From contig NZ_CP055153.1 in the NCBI RefSeq assembly GCF_014075995.1, forward strand, positions 3,968,001 through 4,032,000: a stretch of 64,000 nucleotides of DNA, written 5' to 3'. Shown here piece by piece: positions 38,762 through 48,030 of this stretch. Under the pieces are notes generated by a model, which saw only the letters and a program-made list of their open reading frames with translations, was not told the DNA's origin and ran no database searches. Origin of the DNA: Adhaeribacter radiodurans. GTDB taxonomy: Bacteria > Bacteroidota > Bacteroidia > Cytophagales > Hymenobacteraceae. Numbering within the stretch: the stretch's first letter is position 1; each line of letters starts with the position of its first letter. The translations under genes and the position numbers were made by a program.

Positions 38762-39598
38762 TCATGCGTGGTAAACCAGTAAAGGAAGTTTGGTTTGGTA
38801 AGTCATTTGTTCCGATAAACTTTGGCTGAACAAATTACTCAAAAAGCCTTTATGCTTTTTAAGAACCACTAATAAATCGGCCTGCGTAGTGGTTAAAAAT
38901 CCTTTTAAGCCTTCTACTTCGTCGGGGTGAATAATTTCCTGAAACTGGAGAGGAATGCCGGGTAATTGCGCTTGCAGGTTTTCCCGGTACTTATTCGCAT
39001 TCGACTGACTGTCGGTGCCTTCTTTTTGACTAACATGCACCATATTTACCTCCGCGTTAAAAATTGCCGCTAATTTTAACAATCGCTGAATGGCTTCTGC
39101 GTCTTCGGGTTGGTAGTTGGAGGCAAAAACCAGGTGGCGAAAGGGCTGCACCGGTGTTTTGGCCGGTACTGCCAGCACCGGACATTTTACTCCTTCTATT
39201 ACAGCCTGCGTATTACTGCCAATTAAAATTTCTTCTAAAGAATTGCCCCCACCCGTTGTACCCACTACCACCATTTCAAAAGTTTCGGTGCGGCACAAAT
39301 TTTTAACGGCATCAGCCAGTAAAGCTTCTTTCACAATAAGATCGTATTCGCAAAATCCCTGACCATGCTTTTGAGTGAGGTGCTGGCACATATTGGTTAA
39401 CTTTTCGAGGGAGTGTTGCTTTTGGTTTTCTAAAACCTCATTTGCTTCCAGGGCCATTTCAGTAGTATCAATCAGAGGCAAATGAATAACGTGCAGCAGC
39501 GTTAAAGATGCTTGCAGATAATGGGCTACCATAGCGGCTACTTCCACGGCATTGGTGGCAGTTTTAGAAAAATCTGTGGGGCAAAGAATTTTCTTCAT
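38762..39598 (-). CDS. Universal stress protein with two tandem Usp domains
   Basis: A 278-residue cytoplasmic protein with two UspA-like domains of about 140 residues. Domain 1 begins ILCPTDFSKTATNAVEVAAMVA and has the nucleotide-binding GTTGGGNSLEEILIGSNTQAVI pattern. Domain 2 begins LVFASNYQPEDAEAIQRL and its end, KKHKGFLSNLFSQSLSEQMTYQTKLPLLVYHA, keeps the spacing but has lost most glycines, so it probably does not bind ATP. Tandem Usp proteins are common in Bacteroidota and respond to stress or metabolic state. Single-gene unit. Confidence 0.92.
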   Translation of the reverse strand: MKKILCPTDFSKTATNAVEVAAMVAHYLQASLTLLHVIHLPLIDTTEMALEANEVLENQKQHSLEKLTNMCQHLTQKHGQGFCEYDLIVKEALLADAVKNLCRTETFEMVVVGTTGGGNSLEEILIGSNTQAVIEGVKCPVLAVPAKTPVQPFRHLVFASNYQPEDAEAIQRLLKLAAIFNAEVNMVHVSQKEGTDSQSNANKYRENLQAQLPGIPLQFQEIIHPDEVEGLKGFLTTTQADLLVVLKKHKGFLSNLFSQSLSEQMTYQTKLPLLVYHA

Positions 39599-40051
39599 AC
39601 GGAAAAACAGCTTAAGAATATCTCTTTCAATATATACACTTTTCGCAGCTTAAACAGCTCAAGCTACATTAATTTTATGTTACCATTAAACCGGCTATTC
39701 TTTTACTTTAATTAAAAATTTTTAATAAAATTTTCTGTTCCCCAAACGACTACCGCAACCCATTTTTAAGTAAATTAATAAAACTGGTTTAAAGTAAATA
39801 CACATTTTCTAAAGTTGTCCTTCCGGAAGAATCTATTTAGTAACGTAGCCAAATAGTTTCCTGCTCTAAGACAGAAGCATTTATTTTTTCTGAATCCTTA
39901 AGTACCTGGATAAAAATAAATATTCATTTTCATTAGCAGTTTTAATAGGTAAACAACCACCCTGCCCCTTCTAAACTTAGGAGGGGAGCTTTTCCCCCAA
40001 CTTATCATCTATTATTTAATTGGTCTCTTTAATTAGTTACTGTTTTTTAAT
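39599..40051. other. Intergenic region, no gene seen
   Basis: About 450 AT-rich bases between two minus-strand genes. A short imperfect palindrome with CCCCTTCT and AGGAGGGG near 39965-39986 resembles intergenic hairpins elsewhere in this window (14894-14907). No ORF or RNA gene. Confidence 0.5.
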
Positions 40052-41104
40052 TTATTTACTAAATTCTTTTATTTCCGGCCAGGTCCAGCGCTGTTTTGGT
40101 GAAATGCCCTTAAATCGTTCCTGAAAATACGGTACTACTTGCTTTATAATTATTTCCGGCGCAATGCTGGAAGAATAAATAGGGCGTTCGGTTGGGTTGG
40201 CGTAACGTTCTTTTTTAACTAATTGCTTTCCATTTAAACGTAAAATTGGTCCGGTATCCGTAACGCTTTCGGCTGTCCATTGGTGACCAGAAGCTTCCAG
40301 GTTTTGCAGTATTTGGGCTAATGGTTTTAGAGGAACGCGGGGCAAAGTTGGCCGGGAACTAATATCTACCCACGTTGTATACTTATACTCCAGTTCATAG
40401 CGGTTTTCGGAATACTTGGCTAATACCATATCGTAGCCAATGGTTCGGCTAAACAAGGCGTAATAATGCACGGGCTGCGGCGTTTGAATTTGTACCAACC
40501 CAATTTCCGGGAAAGTAGTAACCTGGGTAACCGGAGTGTTTATTATTTGGTAATCAACTAATACTTGTTCGTATTCCGTTTTCCAATCTGGTTCAAAATC
40601 TTCCGGGTGCACCAATACTTCTCCAAAAACCTCTAAAAAGTATGTAAATTTGGGTACCGAAGCTTCTACTTCGTTTTCTTCCCATTCGTCGGCCCCAAAT
40701 GGCGGGTAAAACTTTTCCTTTTCTACTTTATTAAGCCAGCAAACTAATTTTAGCGCCTGATCAGCCGCTGCGTTGGTTAAATCTAATTCCCGGAAATCAC
40801 CAATAAGAGCCATCTGCCGAAGTACGGCTTCGTTTTGCAGAGCCTTTGCGGGGTTCAGAATACTCCAGACTCCCACAAAACCATCTACATCAAAATGATT
40901 GGCAGTTACGTACGGAACGTCTAAACCTTTTATATTTTGCCGCAGCGCATTTAAAACAATACCAGCACTGGTATCGTCGGCGGTGTTATGGGGGTTTTCG
41001 GCACCTCGCCAATGCGCGAGCACCAAGCCGTTGGGGTGTAAACTATCCACAATAACGGCGGAGCGGTGTTTGGCTTCGGTAAAAGGAATAAATTGCTTTG
41101 CCAT
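40052..41104 (-). CDS. Uncharacterised protein, DUF6687-like
   Basis: A 350-residue cytoplasmic protein with no signal peptide. Conserved-looking blocks: VIVDSLHPNGLVLAHWRG, NTADDTSAGIVLNAL, VPYVTANHFDVDGFVGVWSI and MALIGDFREL in the first third, then SRTIGYDMVL and a hydrophilic C-terminus ending QRWTWPEIKEF. These resemble what I recall as the DUF6687 family, which has no known activity. The HFDVDG motif with its His/Asp residues suggests a possible metal site like that of DHH/nuclease-like folds, but this is speculation. It stands alone, 292 bp from the HNH gene. Confidence 0.75.
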   Translation of the reverse strand: MAKQFIPFTEAKHRSAVIVDSLHPNGLVLAHWRGAENPHNTADDTSAGIVLNALRQNIKGLDVPYVTANHFDVDGFVGVWSILNPAKALQNEAVLRQMALIGDFRELDLTNAAADQALKLVCWLNKVEKEKFYPPFGADEWEENEVEASVPKFTYFLEVFGEVLVHPEDFEPDWKTEYEQVLVDYQIINTPVTQVTTFPEIGLVQIQTPQPVHYYALFSRTIGYDMVLAKYSENRYELEYKYTTWVDISSRPTLPRVPLKPLAQILQNLEASGHQWTAESVTDTGPILRLNGKQLVKKERYANPTERPIYSSSIAPEIIIKQVVPYFQERFKGISPKQRWTWPEIKEFSK

Positions 41105-41396
41105 GAATTAGACGAAAAGTCTTTCGTTTTTAGTTGTTCGTTGTTCGGATAATGTTTTTAAAATTAAAGATATTCTAATTAAGCATCCTCTCGTGGATAT
41201 ACTTAAAAATTTACTTTAAAGGTGATTTTAAAAATTTAGTAAAGATGGGCAACTCTATTGAGGCTAATAAGTTTTTTAATTTAGTCATCTCTTGCCATCT
41301 TCCACTCTACCGAAAGACAGGTAAAATGAGTTTAGAAATTAATAAATAGGAATTAACCGCCATTTCAATCCCATAACCCTAACAACGGATAACTAT

Positions 41397-41696
41397 TTAC
41401 CGGCGCTTGCCACGCCGATTAGAGATACGGGTAATGTTATTCTTATTTTTAATCCAGTCCAGGTATTTTTGTAAAGGTTCGGCTTGCTGTAAGGCTTGTA
41501 CGCTTGTAAATCCACGCGCTAACTCCCGATTTGAAAAAGTCCGGTGAATGGTGCTATGGCAGGGCTGGCATAAGTCTACGGTGTCAGAATAGCGGCCTCC
41601 CTCCTGCTTAGGTAATAAATGATGACGGGTTACCGCATCTACTTCCCGGTTACAAAGCTCACAAATTAAGTTTTCTTTTGGGGTAGCCATATTCAT
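41397..41696 (-). CDS. Small HNH-type zinc-binding protein
   Basis: A 99-residue protein with a compact zinc motif: CELC (C12, C15) and CQPCH (C43, C46, H47), with RHHLLPKQEGG between them (H25, H26) and a His at 51 (TIHRTF). This is the HNH fold of restriction/Cas9-like nucleases reduced to one domain, followed by a basic tail (NRRGKRR). Small HNH proteins of this kind exist in many Bacteroidota and their biological role is not known. The ATG at 41690 is an alternative start. Nuclease activity is plausible but not shown. Confidence 0.85.
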   Translation of the reverse strand: MNMATPKENLICELCNREVDAVTRHHLLPKQEGGRYSDTVDLCQPCHSTIHRTFSNRELARGFTSVQALQQAEPLQKYLDWIKNKNNITRISNRRGKRR

Positions 41697-41729
41697 ATCC
41701 TAAACAAAACCTATACCTTCGTGTTTTCT

Positions 41730-41810
41730 TTAACGTTGCTGTTTGGGCAGCTTTTTTCTAAATTCCAGATACTTCTTTTTATTCTTTACGTAGTTTTCAA
41801 GCACTTTCAT
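41730..41810 (-). CDS. Possible 26-residue basic peptide upstream of the HNH gene
   Basis: ATG 41810 encodes MKVLENYVKNKKKYLEFRKK followed by LPKQQR and a stop at 41730. It is very Lys/Arg-rich and helical in character, and ends 33 bases before the HNH start on the same strand. Too short to be reliable: chance ORFs of this size are common. It is listed because it is well composed and correctly positioned for cotranslation. Confidence 0.25.
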   Translation of the reverse strand: MKVLENYVKNKKKYLEFRKKLPKQQR

Positions 41811-41835
41811 TTTTACTTTTTTACTATTTTGTTCT

Positions 41836-43092
41836 ATGTCCGACACTAATACTTCCGAAGCTTATACTTTAACTCCCGATACCCCGGACAGCCTGGTTCC
41901 TAAAACAATTATCCGGGAAGGTTGGCTATTGTTTATTTTGGCGGCCATTCAGTTTACCCATATTATTGATTTTGTAATTATGATGCCGTTGGGGCCGCAA
42001 CTCATGCGGGTATTTTCTATCAGTCCGAAGCAATTTGGTTTACTGGTTTCGGCTTATACATTTGCCGCCGCTATTTCCGGTTTTATCAGTACGTTTTTCA
42101 TTGATAAGTTTGACCGTAAAAACGCTCTATTAACCTTATATATAGGCTTCATAATCGGAACCTTTTGCTGCGCCATTGCTCCTAATTATCAAATTTTGAT
42201 GATGGCCCGGGTATTAGCGGGGGCTTTTGGCGGAGTAATTGGTGCGCTGGTTTTCTCTATTATCGGCGACGTGGTACCGGAGCATCGCCGGGGAAGTGCC
42301 ACGGGTAAAGTAATGGCCGCTTTTTCAGCAGCTTCTATTATTGGCATTCCGATAGGTCTTTATCTGGCTAGCCTGAGTAGTTGGCACGCTCCTTTTTACG
42401 CGTTGGCTGGTTTAAGTGTGCTGGTGCTATTTTTCGCTTTAAAATTTTTACCAACTATGCGCGGCCATTTAACCAATGCCGTTCAAAGAAATCCGGTGAA
42501 ATTAGTGCTGGACATTCTTACCAACTCCAATTTGATGTGGGCTTTATTTTTAATGATTATGCTTACTATTGCGGGTTTTACCGTGGTGCCTTTTATAAGT
42601 CCGTATATGGTAGGCAATGTTGGCTTTGAAGAAACAGAGCTCGCCTTTATTTACCTTTGCGGTGGCCTGGCCTCCGTTATAACCTCGCAGCTAGCTGGTA
42701 AACTAGCAGATAAATTCGGGAAACAACGCGTCTTTATTTACACGGCTATTTTCTCGATTATTCCCATTATTCTGGTTACGAATATGCCCCGGGTACCGCA
42801 TTATCTGGCTTTAATTATTACTACCTCTTTTTTTATTGGATTTGGTGCCCGGTTTGTACCCGCCGTTTCTTTGTTAACTTCCAGCGTAGAAAAAAGATTA
42901 CGCGGCAGTTTCATGAGTTTTCAATCGTCGGTGCAGCAATTAGCCTCCGGATTATCGGCGTTTATCTCCGGCCTGATTATTCAAAAAACAGCAGCTGGTG
43001 AAATCTTAAACTTTAATATTGTAGGGATTATTGCCTGCGTAGCCACCATAATCTGCATGTTTATTATTACCCGCTTAAAAGTGGTGAGTTGA
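41836..43092 (+). CDS. MFS transporter (DHA1-like exporter)
   Basis: A 418-residue, 12-helix MFS protein, probably inner-membrane. Seen: FTHIIDFVIMMPLGPQLMRVF in helix 1, DKFDRKNALL (loop 2-3 motif), MARVLAGAFGGVIGALVFSIIGDVVPEHRRG in helix 4-5, and GKLADKFGKQRVF in the second half. This pattern matches the DHA1 family of drug or arabinose exporters (AraJ/YdhP-like). Substrate unknown. Its stop is followed by the hairpin terminator at 43155-43189 shared with the convergent hydrolase gene. Confidence 0.88.
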   Translation: MSDTNTSEAYTLTPDTPDSLVPKTIIREGWLLFILAAIQFTHIIDFVIMMPLGPQLMRVFSISPKQFGLLVSAYTFAAAISGFISTFFIDKFDRKNALLTLYIGFIIGTFCCAIAPNYQILMMARVLAGAFGGVIGALVFSIIGDVVPEHRRGSATGKVMAAFSAASIIGIPIGLYLASLSSWHAPFYALAGLSVLVLFFALKFLPTMRGHLTNAVQRNPVKLVLDILTNSNLMWALFLMIMLTIAGFTVVPFISPYMVGNVGFEETELAFIYLCGGLASVITSQLAGKLADKFGKQRVFIYTAIFSIIPIILVTNMPRVPHYLALIITTSFFIGFGARFVPAVSLLTSSVEKRLRGSFMSFQSSVQQLASGLSAFISGLIIQKTAAGEILNFNIVGIIACVATIICMFIITRLKVVS

Positions 43093-43154
43093 GTGAGTTG
43101 GAAAGTTTACGAATCATTAGCCTAGGAGTATAATTTAAAAACAGTCCAGTAAAC

Positions 43155-43189
43155 AAAAGCCCCGATGTACTCAAAACATCGGGGCTTTT
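43155..43189. terminator. Bidirectional intrinsic terminator
   Basis: Perfect 14-bp stem (AAAAGCCCCGATGT at 43155-43168; complement at 43176-43189) with a 7-nt loop and A/T ends on both sides. It lies between the convergent MFS and hydrolase genes. Confidence 0.9.
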
Positions 43190-43237
43190 ACTGATGGTTC
43201 TATATGTTATTCCTATGACTTGCCGGCCAATGATTAA

Positions 43238-44461
43238 TTACTGACTTACGCCCCCATTCAAACTTTGAATCCAGGGAATTACCAATAAAATCATAGGCTC
43301 TAAACTACTGCTGTGCGTACCACCCGGAATAGATATAAATTCAACACTTGGGGCACCGGCGGCTTTAAACCGGTCGTAAACAGTTTGCGACGTTTGAAAA
43401 AATACCGACTGATCAGCGGTACCATGGTACAACCGCGTTGGACTTTGGGGTACCCAATTTAAAAAACTATTAGCTACTAAGGCCTGCTTTAATGCTTTTT
43501 CTCCATCAGGCTTTTGTAACTCCGCGTAAAAAGTTGGATTAAATAACTCTGCCGGATTTTTAGACAGGCTATTATTAATTTTACTAGCTCCGGAAGCACC
43601 ATTAAATAACTCCGGTATACGGGTGGCATACGGTTCCTGAAAAAAATCAGTTAAAGGCCGGTTCCAATTATAAGTAGTATTATACGACTGCAGGACAAAT
43701 GCCAAATACGAAGGATTGCCATAATTTTGCCCGGAGGTAACGGCCGCCAACATACCCGTTAAATCGTACCCACCCGCTCCTTCGGCGGCAGCCGTAACTT
43801 TTAATCCATGCTCCGGATGGGTTTCAATTTCTTTTTGAGCCGCCATGGTTACATAACCGCCTTCAGAATAACCAACCAAAAACAAGTTATTGTTGAGTTT
43901 AATTTTTTGGTTATTTGCGTACGATTTAACGGCTTTTATCATATCCACCACTACCAGCCCCGAATGTTTCTGATCGTAATACGGATGGAAAACATCTTTT
44001 GAAATGCCATAACCTAAGTAATCCGGAATGAGCGTGATGTATCCCGTAGCAGCAAATAATTCAAAGCCGGAAAAGGTATTCGGGAAATTGGTAGGAGCAT
44101 CCGCATCCAGGAACATAGTGCCATGTTGAGTGCTTAACAACGGGGCTGGGGTAGTCATGTTTTGCGGCACAGCTAGTAAACCCGAGGCTTGTTGTTCCTT
44201 TCCTTTGTAAGTAGTAGTATACACCAAGTTATATACGGCTACATCGTGTTTAATCTGGGGAATAAATTTAGCAAACCCTTGCCTGGTAGCCAGAGTTTGC
44301 AGTACGTTTTGAGGAATAATTGCTACTTGAGTGGCCGAAACAAGATGATCTGGTTCAGCAATTTTAGGAGCAGGTACTTCAGTGGTTTCCTTCTGGCATC
44401 CGGCACTTACAAATAAGTAAACGAGCAAAAGCCAGCCCACTATTCCAATCTTCTTTTTCAC
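43238..44461 (-). CDS. Secreted alpha/beta hydrolase lipoprotein, paralog of 30039-31253
   Basis: A 407-residue lipoprotein (lipobox VSAGC, C22) and close paralog of the hydrolase at 30,039. Triad: S199 in VGYSEGGYV, D350 in YHGTADQ, H383 in GGTHSSS. Oxyanion-region QHGTMF and the LIPDYLGYG motif are shared. The start codon is GTG 44461. Identity with the paralog looks high over the catalytic core and lower in the linker, so a duplication followed by divergence is likely. Substrate unknown. Confidence 0.87.
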   Translation of the reverse strand: MKKKIGIVGWLLLVYLFVSAGCQKETTEVPAPKIAEPDHLVSATQVAIIPQNVLQTLATRQGFAKFIPQIKHDVAVYNLVYTTTYKGKEQQASGLLAVPQNMTTPAPLLSTQHGTMFLDADAPTNFPNTFSGFELFAATGYITLIPDYLGYGISKDVFHPYYDQKHSGLVVVDMIKAVKSYANNQKIKLNNNLFLVGYSEGGYVTMAAQKEIETHPEHGLKVTAAAEGAGGYDLTGMLAAVTSGQNYGNPSYLAFVLQSYNTTYNWNRPLTDFFQEPYATRIPELFNGASGASKINNSLSKNPAELFNPTFYAELQKPDGEKALKQALVANSFLNWVPQSPTRLYHGTADQSVFFQTSQTVYDRFKAAGAPSVEFISIPGGTHSSSLEPMILLVIPWIQSLNGGVSQ

Positions 44462-44689
44462 TTGCTATTGGCTTAGATAAAAGGATTACTGTTTGTATTT
44501 TAAAGGTATTTTATACCTTTTAAGTTCCTTTTTTTAGCCAATCTCTAGGCCTATTTAATTTAGCCCAAAAGCATTTTTATGACTGAAACTTTTAACTTTT
44601 ATCGATCAACATGTAATGTCTAGCTATATAATAATTTTAATATAAGACATTTTACAATGAAGCTTGTTCTATAGTTAAATAAGTAAAAA

Positions 44690-45916
44690 TTACCGGCAAA
44701 AAAACTTATAAACCGTACGGGTTTGGTACTTTTCACCAGGTTCTAATAAAATAGAAGGAAAATTTGGCTGGTTAGGAGCATCCGGGAAATGCTGGGTTTC
44801 CAGGCAAAAAGCCGTCCGGTAATCGTCTTTGGCTCCACTCTTAAAGGTATTTTTACCCTGCATAAAGTTACCGCTGTAAAACTGCAAACCAGGCTCCAAG
44901 GTTAATACATCCATGATAATACCACTTTTATCGCCTTTCACCCGGGCGGCCATGTTTAATCCGGGAGCTTTATTTTCGTTCAGCACATAATTATGGTCAA
45001 ATCCGCCCCCATTTTTTAACTGTTCATTTTTCTCGTTTATATTGGTTCCTATGGGTTTCCGCTCCCTGAAATCAAAAGGGGTTCCGGCTACAGGCTCAAT
45101 CTTACCAGTCGGAATAAGATTAGCATCAACGGGAGTGTATCGATCGGCGTTTATTTGCAAAACGTGGTTTAAAATAGTGCCACTGCCTTCGCCGTTTAAA
45201 TTAAAAAAAGCGTGGTTGGTTAAATTTACCGGTGTTTTTTTATTGGTAGTAGCTTCATAATCAATGGTAAGTTCGTTGTCGTCGGTTAAAGCGTACGTAA
45301 CTTTCACGTTTAGATTACCCGGAAAGTTTTCTTCTCCATCTTTTGACAAATAAGTAAATTCTAAAGTATGGTCGTCTTTTTGGTTGGCCTGCCACACCAC
45401 TGCCTGAAATCCTTTTTTGCCCCCGTGTAAAGTATTGGATCCGTTATTCGTAAATAGTTTATATTCTTTACCATCCAGAGTAAACCGGCCTTTGGCAATA
45501 CGATTCCCTACCCGCCCGATAGTGGCGCCGAAATAAGGTTCCGTGGAAGCTTCGTAAGCGGCTGCATCTTTGAAACCTGCTACCACATCAATTATTTTAT
45601 CATCTTTATCCCGAATTAAAAAACTTACCCAACGAGCCCCGTAATTAGTAAATATGGCTTTTGTACCTTTTTTGTTGGTTAAAGTATACTGCTGCATTTC
45701 GGTACCATCCTTTAATTTTCCGAACGATTTTGCCGAAGTAAATGAATCAGAGCTTGCTGCAGTGTTAGTAGTAGAGGCTGAATCGGTTGAGGTAGAAGAG
45801 TTGGAAGTGTTTTCGGTTTTATTTTGGTTAGAATTACAACTTATTAGATTAAAAATTCCGCTCATGCATAAAGCAATTGCCAGTAAAGTTGTAATCCGAG
45901 GTTTTATAAGTCTCAT
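44690..45916 (-). CDS. Aldose 1-epimerase (galactose mutarotase family), lipoprotein
   Basis: A 408-residue protein: lipobox NLISC (C27), a Ser/Thr-rich linker to about residue 60, then the epimerase beta-sandwich. Catalytic residues are recognisable: His in GSNTLHGG (H164), His in NLTNHAFFNL (H235), Asp in GGFDHNYV (D307), Glu in LETQHFPDAPNQPNFPS (E373). Mutarotases interconvert alpha/beta anomers. A secreted, anchored version of this enzyme in a glycan-degrading neighbourhood (GH43 genes directly upstream) suggests processing of released monosaccharides in the periplasm or at the surface. Confidence 0.92.
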   Translation of the reverse strand: MRLIKPRITTLLAIALCMSGIFNLISCNSNQNKTENTSNSSTSTDSASTTNTAASSDSFTSAKSFGKLKDGTEMQQYTLTNKKGTKAIFTNYGARWVSFLIRDKDDKIIDVVAGFKDAAAYEASTEPYFGATIGRVGNRIAKGRFTLDGKEYKLFTNNGSNTLHGGKKGFQAVVWQANQKDDHTLEFTYLSKDGEENFPGNLNVKVTYALTDDNELTIDYEATTNKKTPVNLTNHAFFNLNGEGSGTILNHVLQINADRYTPVDANLIPTGKIEPVAGTPFDFRERKPIGTNINEKNEQLKNGGGFDHNYVLNENKAPGLNMAARVKGDKSGIIMDVLTLEPGLQFYSGNFMQGKNTFKSGAKDDYRTAFCLETQHFPDAPNQPNFPSILLEPGEKYQTRTVYKFFCR

Positions 45917-46220
45917 GCTTATTTGTTGTTCAGATAGCCTTATTTAATTTACTATACTTCTAAGTAGATTGTTCGAGGCTGCTATTCTTTTATGCGGTAT
46001 TTCTTAGAATCTTTTCAAGACTCGTGGTTGGCGGTCTATATTTAACATTTTCGCAATCGCTATTTATCCACTTGTCTTTGGAATGCTAATACATTAGAAA
46101 TCCATCTAAGTCTCAATAGCTAAACGAATATTGATAGCAATTCGCTTAAACTTTTTACGTGATATTGCTCCTTAAATTAAATACGAATTTATCAAAACAT
46201 TACAACTTAATATCAAATAT
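45917..46220. other. Intergenic region, no gene seen
   Basis: 304 AT-rich bases between the epimerase and the first GH43 gene (both minus strand). No repeat or ORF was recognised; it may hold the epimerase promoter. Confidence 0.45.
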
Positions 46221-47834
46221 CTAATCCGCGTTTTCTACTTTAAACCAATCAAAAGTGGCCGAAGTTGTGGTGGGGCCTTTTGCGGTTAAGCCGGTTCGTA
46301 CTCCCCGATCCCAGGGCGGCAGGTAGGAGGCATCAATGGCCTTGCCTTTGTTCATTTCGTTCCAGGTAGTGCCGTTGGTACTCCAGGCAAACTGCAATTT
46401 ATCGCCTTGTCTAGCCATTAATCTTAATTGCACGTTATTTTCTTGAGGAACCGGAGCTTTATCCAGGGTGATAAATTTATTTTCTTTAACGGACCACAAA
46501 ATAAGTTCGCGGTTATTCAGGCTTAATCCTACGGCATTGTTGTTATCGCCGATAGCAGCTAAACCGGCGGTTGTGCCACCGGATAAACTGGTTTTATCAA
46601 GTAAAGCAGTAGTGGTATAATCGCCGGTAAGGGTTCTTTGGGCCAGTACCGTTCCAATGGTTTCCGGCGAAGCTTTTATGGTTAATTTCCCGTTTTGTTC
46701 TGTTTTAAGTTGATAGTTTGGTTTTTGGTTTACCGGCCACTGCCAACCAGAGCTTAAAGCATTTTGGTTAAACTCATCGGCAATATCCCACACGTCGGGA
46801 GCATTTTGGTTTAGTGGTGCGGCAGCGGTAGCACTGGGGGCATTTTGCGCAAAACGCGGCCAGCCATCTTTGCTCCAGGTAATTTCGTCGAGTAAACCTT
46901 GCCGGCCGGGATACACAAAATCATCCGTTTTATAGGCATGGTACAAGTAAAAATCACGCCCTTGCGCATCGGTAACCACCGAACCATGGCCGGCGCATTT
47001 CCAGGTGGCATTTTGTTTTAAGATGGGATTGCTGGCATATTTTTCCCAGGGGCCACGCAAGGTTTTAGAACGGGCTACGCCTACTCCGTAGGTACATCCC
47101 CGACCACAGCAAGCATCGCCGGAGTAAAAAGTATAATAATAATCGCCCCGCTTTAAAATAAAAGGTCCTTCTACCAGGCCACCTTCCCAGGTTTTAGGAT
47201 CGTTCCGGAACAACTCAAATCTTTCTCCCACCAAAGCAGTGCGTTCTTCGTTCAGGCGCTGGCCCCAGATGGGTGTAGGTTGGCGTTGGCTGTTGCCGTC
47301 TTCTTTCCAGACCATGTACAAATCGCCTTTTTCGTCGCGGATCGGGAAAGCATCAATGGAACCTACTTCCTGGCAAACCAAAGGACCATGATCGGTGTAC
47401 GGTCCGGTAGGTTGGGAAGCACTGGCTACTCCCACGCATAAATTACCACCTTTCTTTTTAGCGGTATAATAAATGTAGTATTTGCCTTTATCGTAGGTAA
47501 TTTCGGGTGCCCAGAAATGCGTATCGGCCCAATCCGGGCCTTTTTCGGGAAAAACATGGCCTACGGTTTCCCAGTCCACCAGATTAGTTGAATGCAAAAT
47601 CGGGTACAAAGGCGCCCACTCCGACGAGGTAGCCGTAGCCCAATAATCATTGCCCACGCGTACTACCGACGGATCGGCGTAATCGCCGGGCAAAACCGGG
47701 TTGCTATATGTAATTGCTCCTGAGTTAGCCAATGAGTCGGGAGTAGAATTTTGGCTAGATGCTGTATCAGCTGACTTATTGGTACTACAGGATAACGCAA
47801 CAAAACTGAAAAGTAAAAGCCAGAAATTTTTCAT
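46221..47834 (-). CDS. GH43 lipoprotein with C-terminal concanavalin-like domain
   Basis: A 537-residue lipoprotein (lipobox ALSCS, C16) with a two-module layout. GH43 propeller: base in GDYADPSVV (D54), FWAPEITYDKGKYYIYYT, pKa-modulating Asp in GSIDAFPI (D161), acid in GLVEGPFILKRG (E222), and AGHGSVV. From about residue 345 a beta-sandwich domain (VWDIADEFNQNALSSGWQWP...FDWFKVE) matches the C-terminal domain of GH43 enzymes such as beta-xylosidases/arabinofuranosidases. Substrate is pentose-containing glycan by family. It precedes the epimerase gene in transcription order. Confidence 0.9.
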   Translation of the reverse strand: MKNFWLLLFSFVALSCSTNKSADTASSQNSTPDSLANSGAITYSNPVLPGDYADPSVVRVGNDYWATATSSEWAPLYPILHSTNLVDWETVGHVFPEKGPDWADTHFWAPEITYDKGKYYIYYTAKKKGGNLCVGVASASQPTGPYTDHGPLVCQEVGSIDAFPIRDEKGDLYMVWKEDGNSQRQPTPIWGQRLNEERTALVGERFELFRNDPKTWEGGLVEGPFILKRGDYYYTFYSGDACCGRGCTYGVGVARSKTLRGPWEKYASNPILKQNATWKCAGHGSVVTDAQGRDFYLYHAYKTDDFVYPGRQGLLDEITWSKDGWPRFAQNAPSATAAAPLNQNAPDVWDIADEFNQNALSSGWQWPVNQKPNYQLKTEQNGKLTIKASPETIGTVLAQRTLTGDYTTTALLDKTSLSGGTTAGLAAIGDNNNAVGLSLNNRELILWSVKENKFITLDKAPVPQENNVQLRLMARQGDKLQFAWSTNGTTWNEMNKGKAIDASYLPPWDRGVRTGLTAKGPTTTSATFDWFKVENAD

Positions 47835-47918
47835 TATTCTTAATTAGTTCTTTTTCTGAATTGAATTACGAAAAACCATCCTGAATGGGCTAAACAAATC
47901 CCAATTCGTGTAAACCTG

Positions 47919-47989
47919 TTTCAGTCTCCTTAAAGCGGAGCTGATGCATTTTGGATAGCCCCAATTTGCCTTGTGGCCGGCAAGCTTTG
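47919..47989. repeat. Dispersed repeat, copy 1
   Basis: The stretch from TCAGTCTCC through GCTGATGCA to TTTGCC and TGGCCGGC resembles the stretch at 53830-53900 (shared blocks GTCTCC, GCGG-GCTGATGCA, TTTGCCT, TGGCCGGC in the same order). It sits in the gap between two GH43 genes. Confidence 0.4.
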
Positions 47990-48030
47990 TTTGGCTTTGA
48001 AGGTCTAGGTTAAAACTATAGCTATCCTAT

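Noticed and set aside
41397-41696. HNH protein as a homing endonuclease or mobile intron marker
   Set aside because: No interrupted gene, intron-like structure or repeats flank it.
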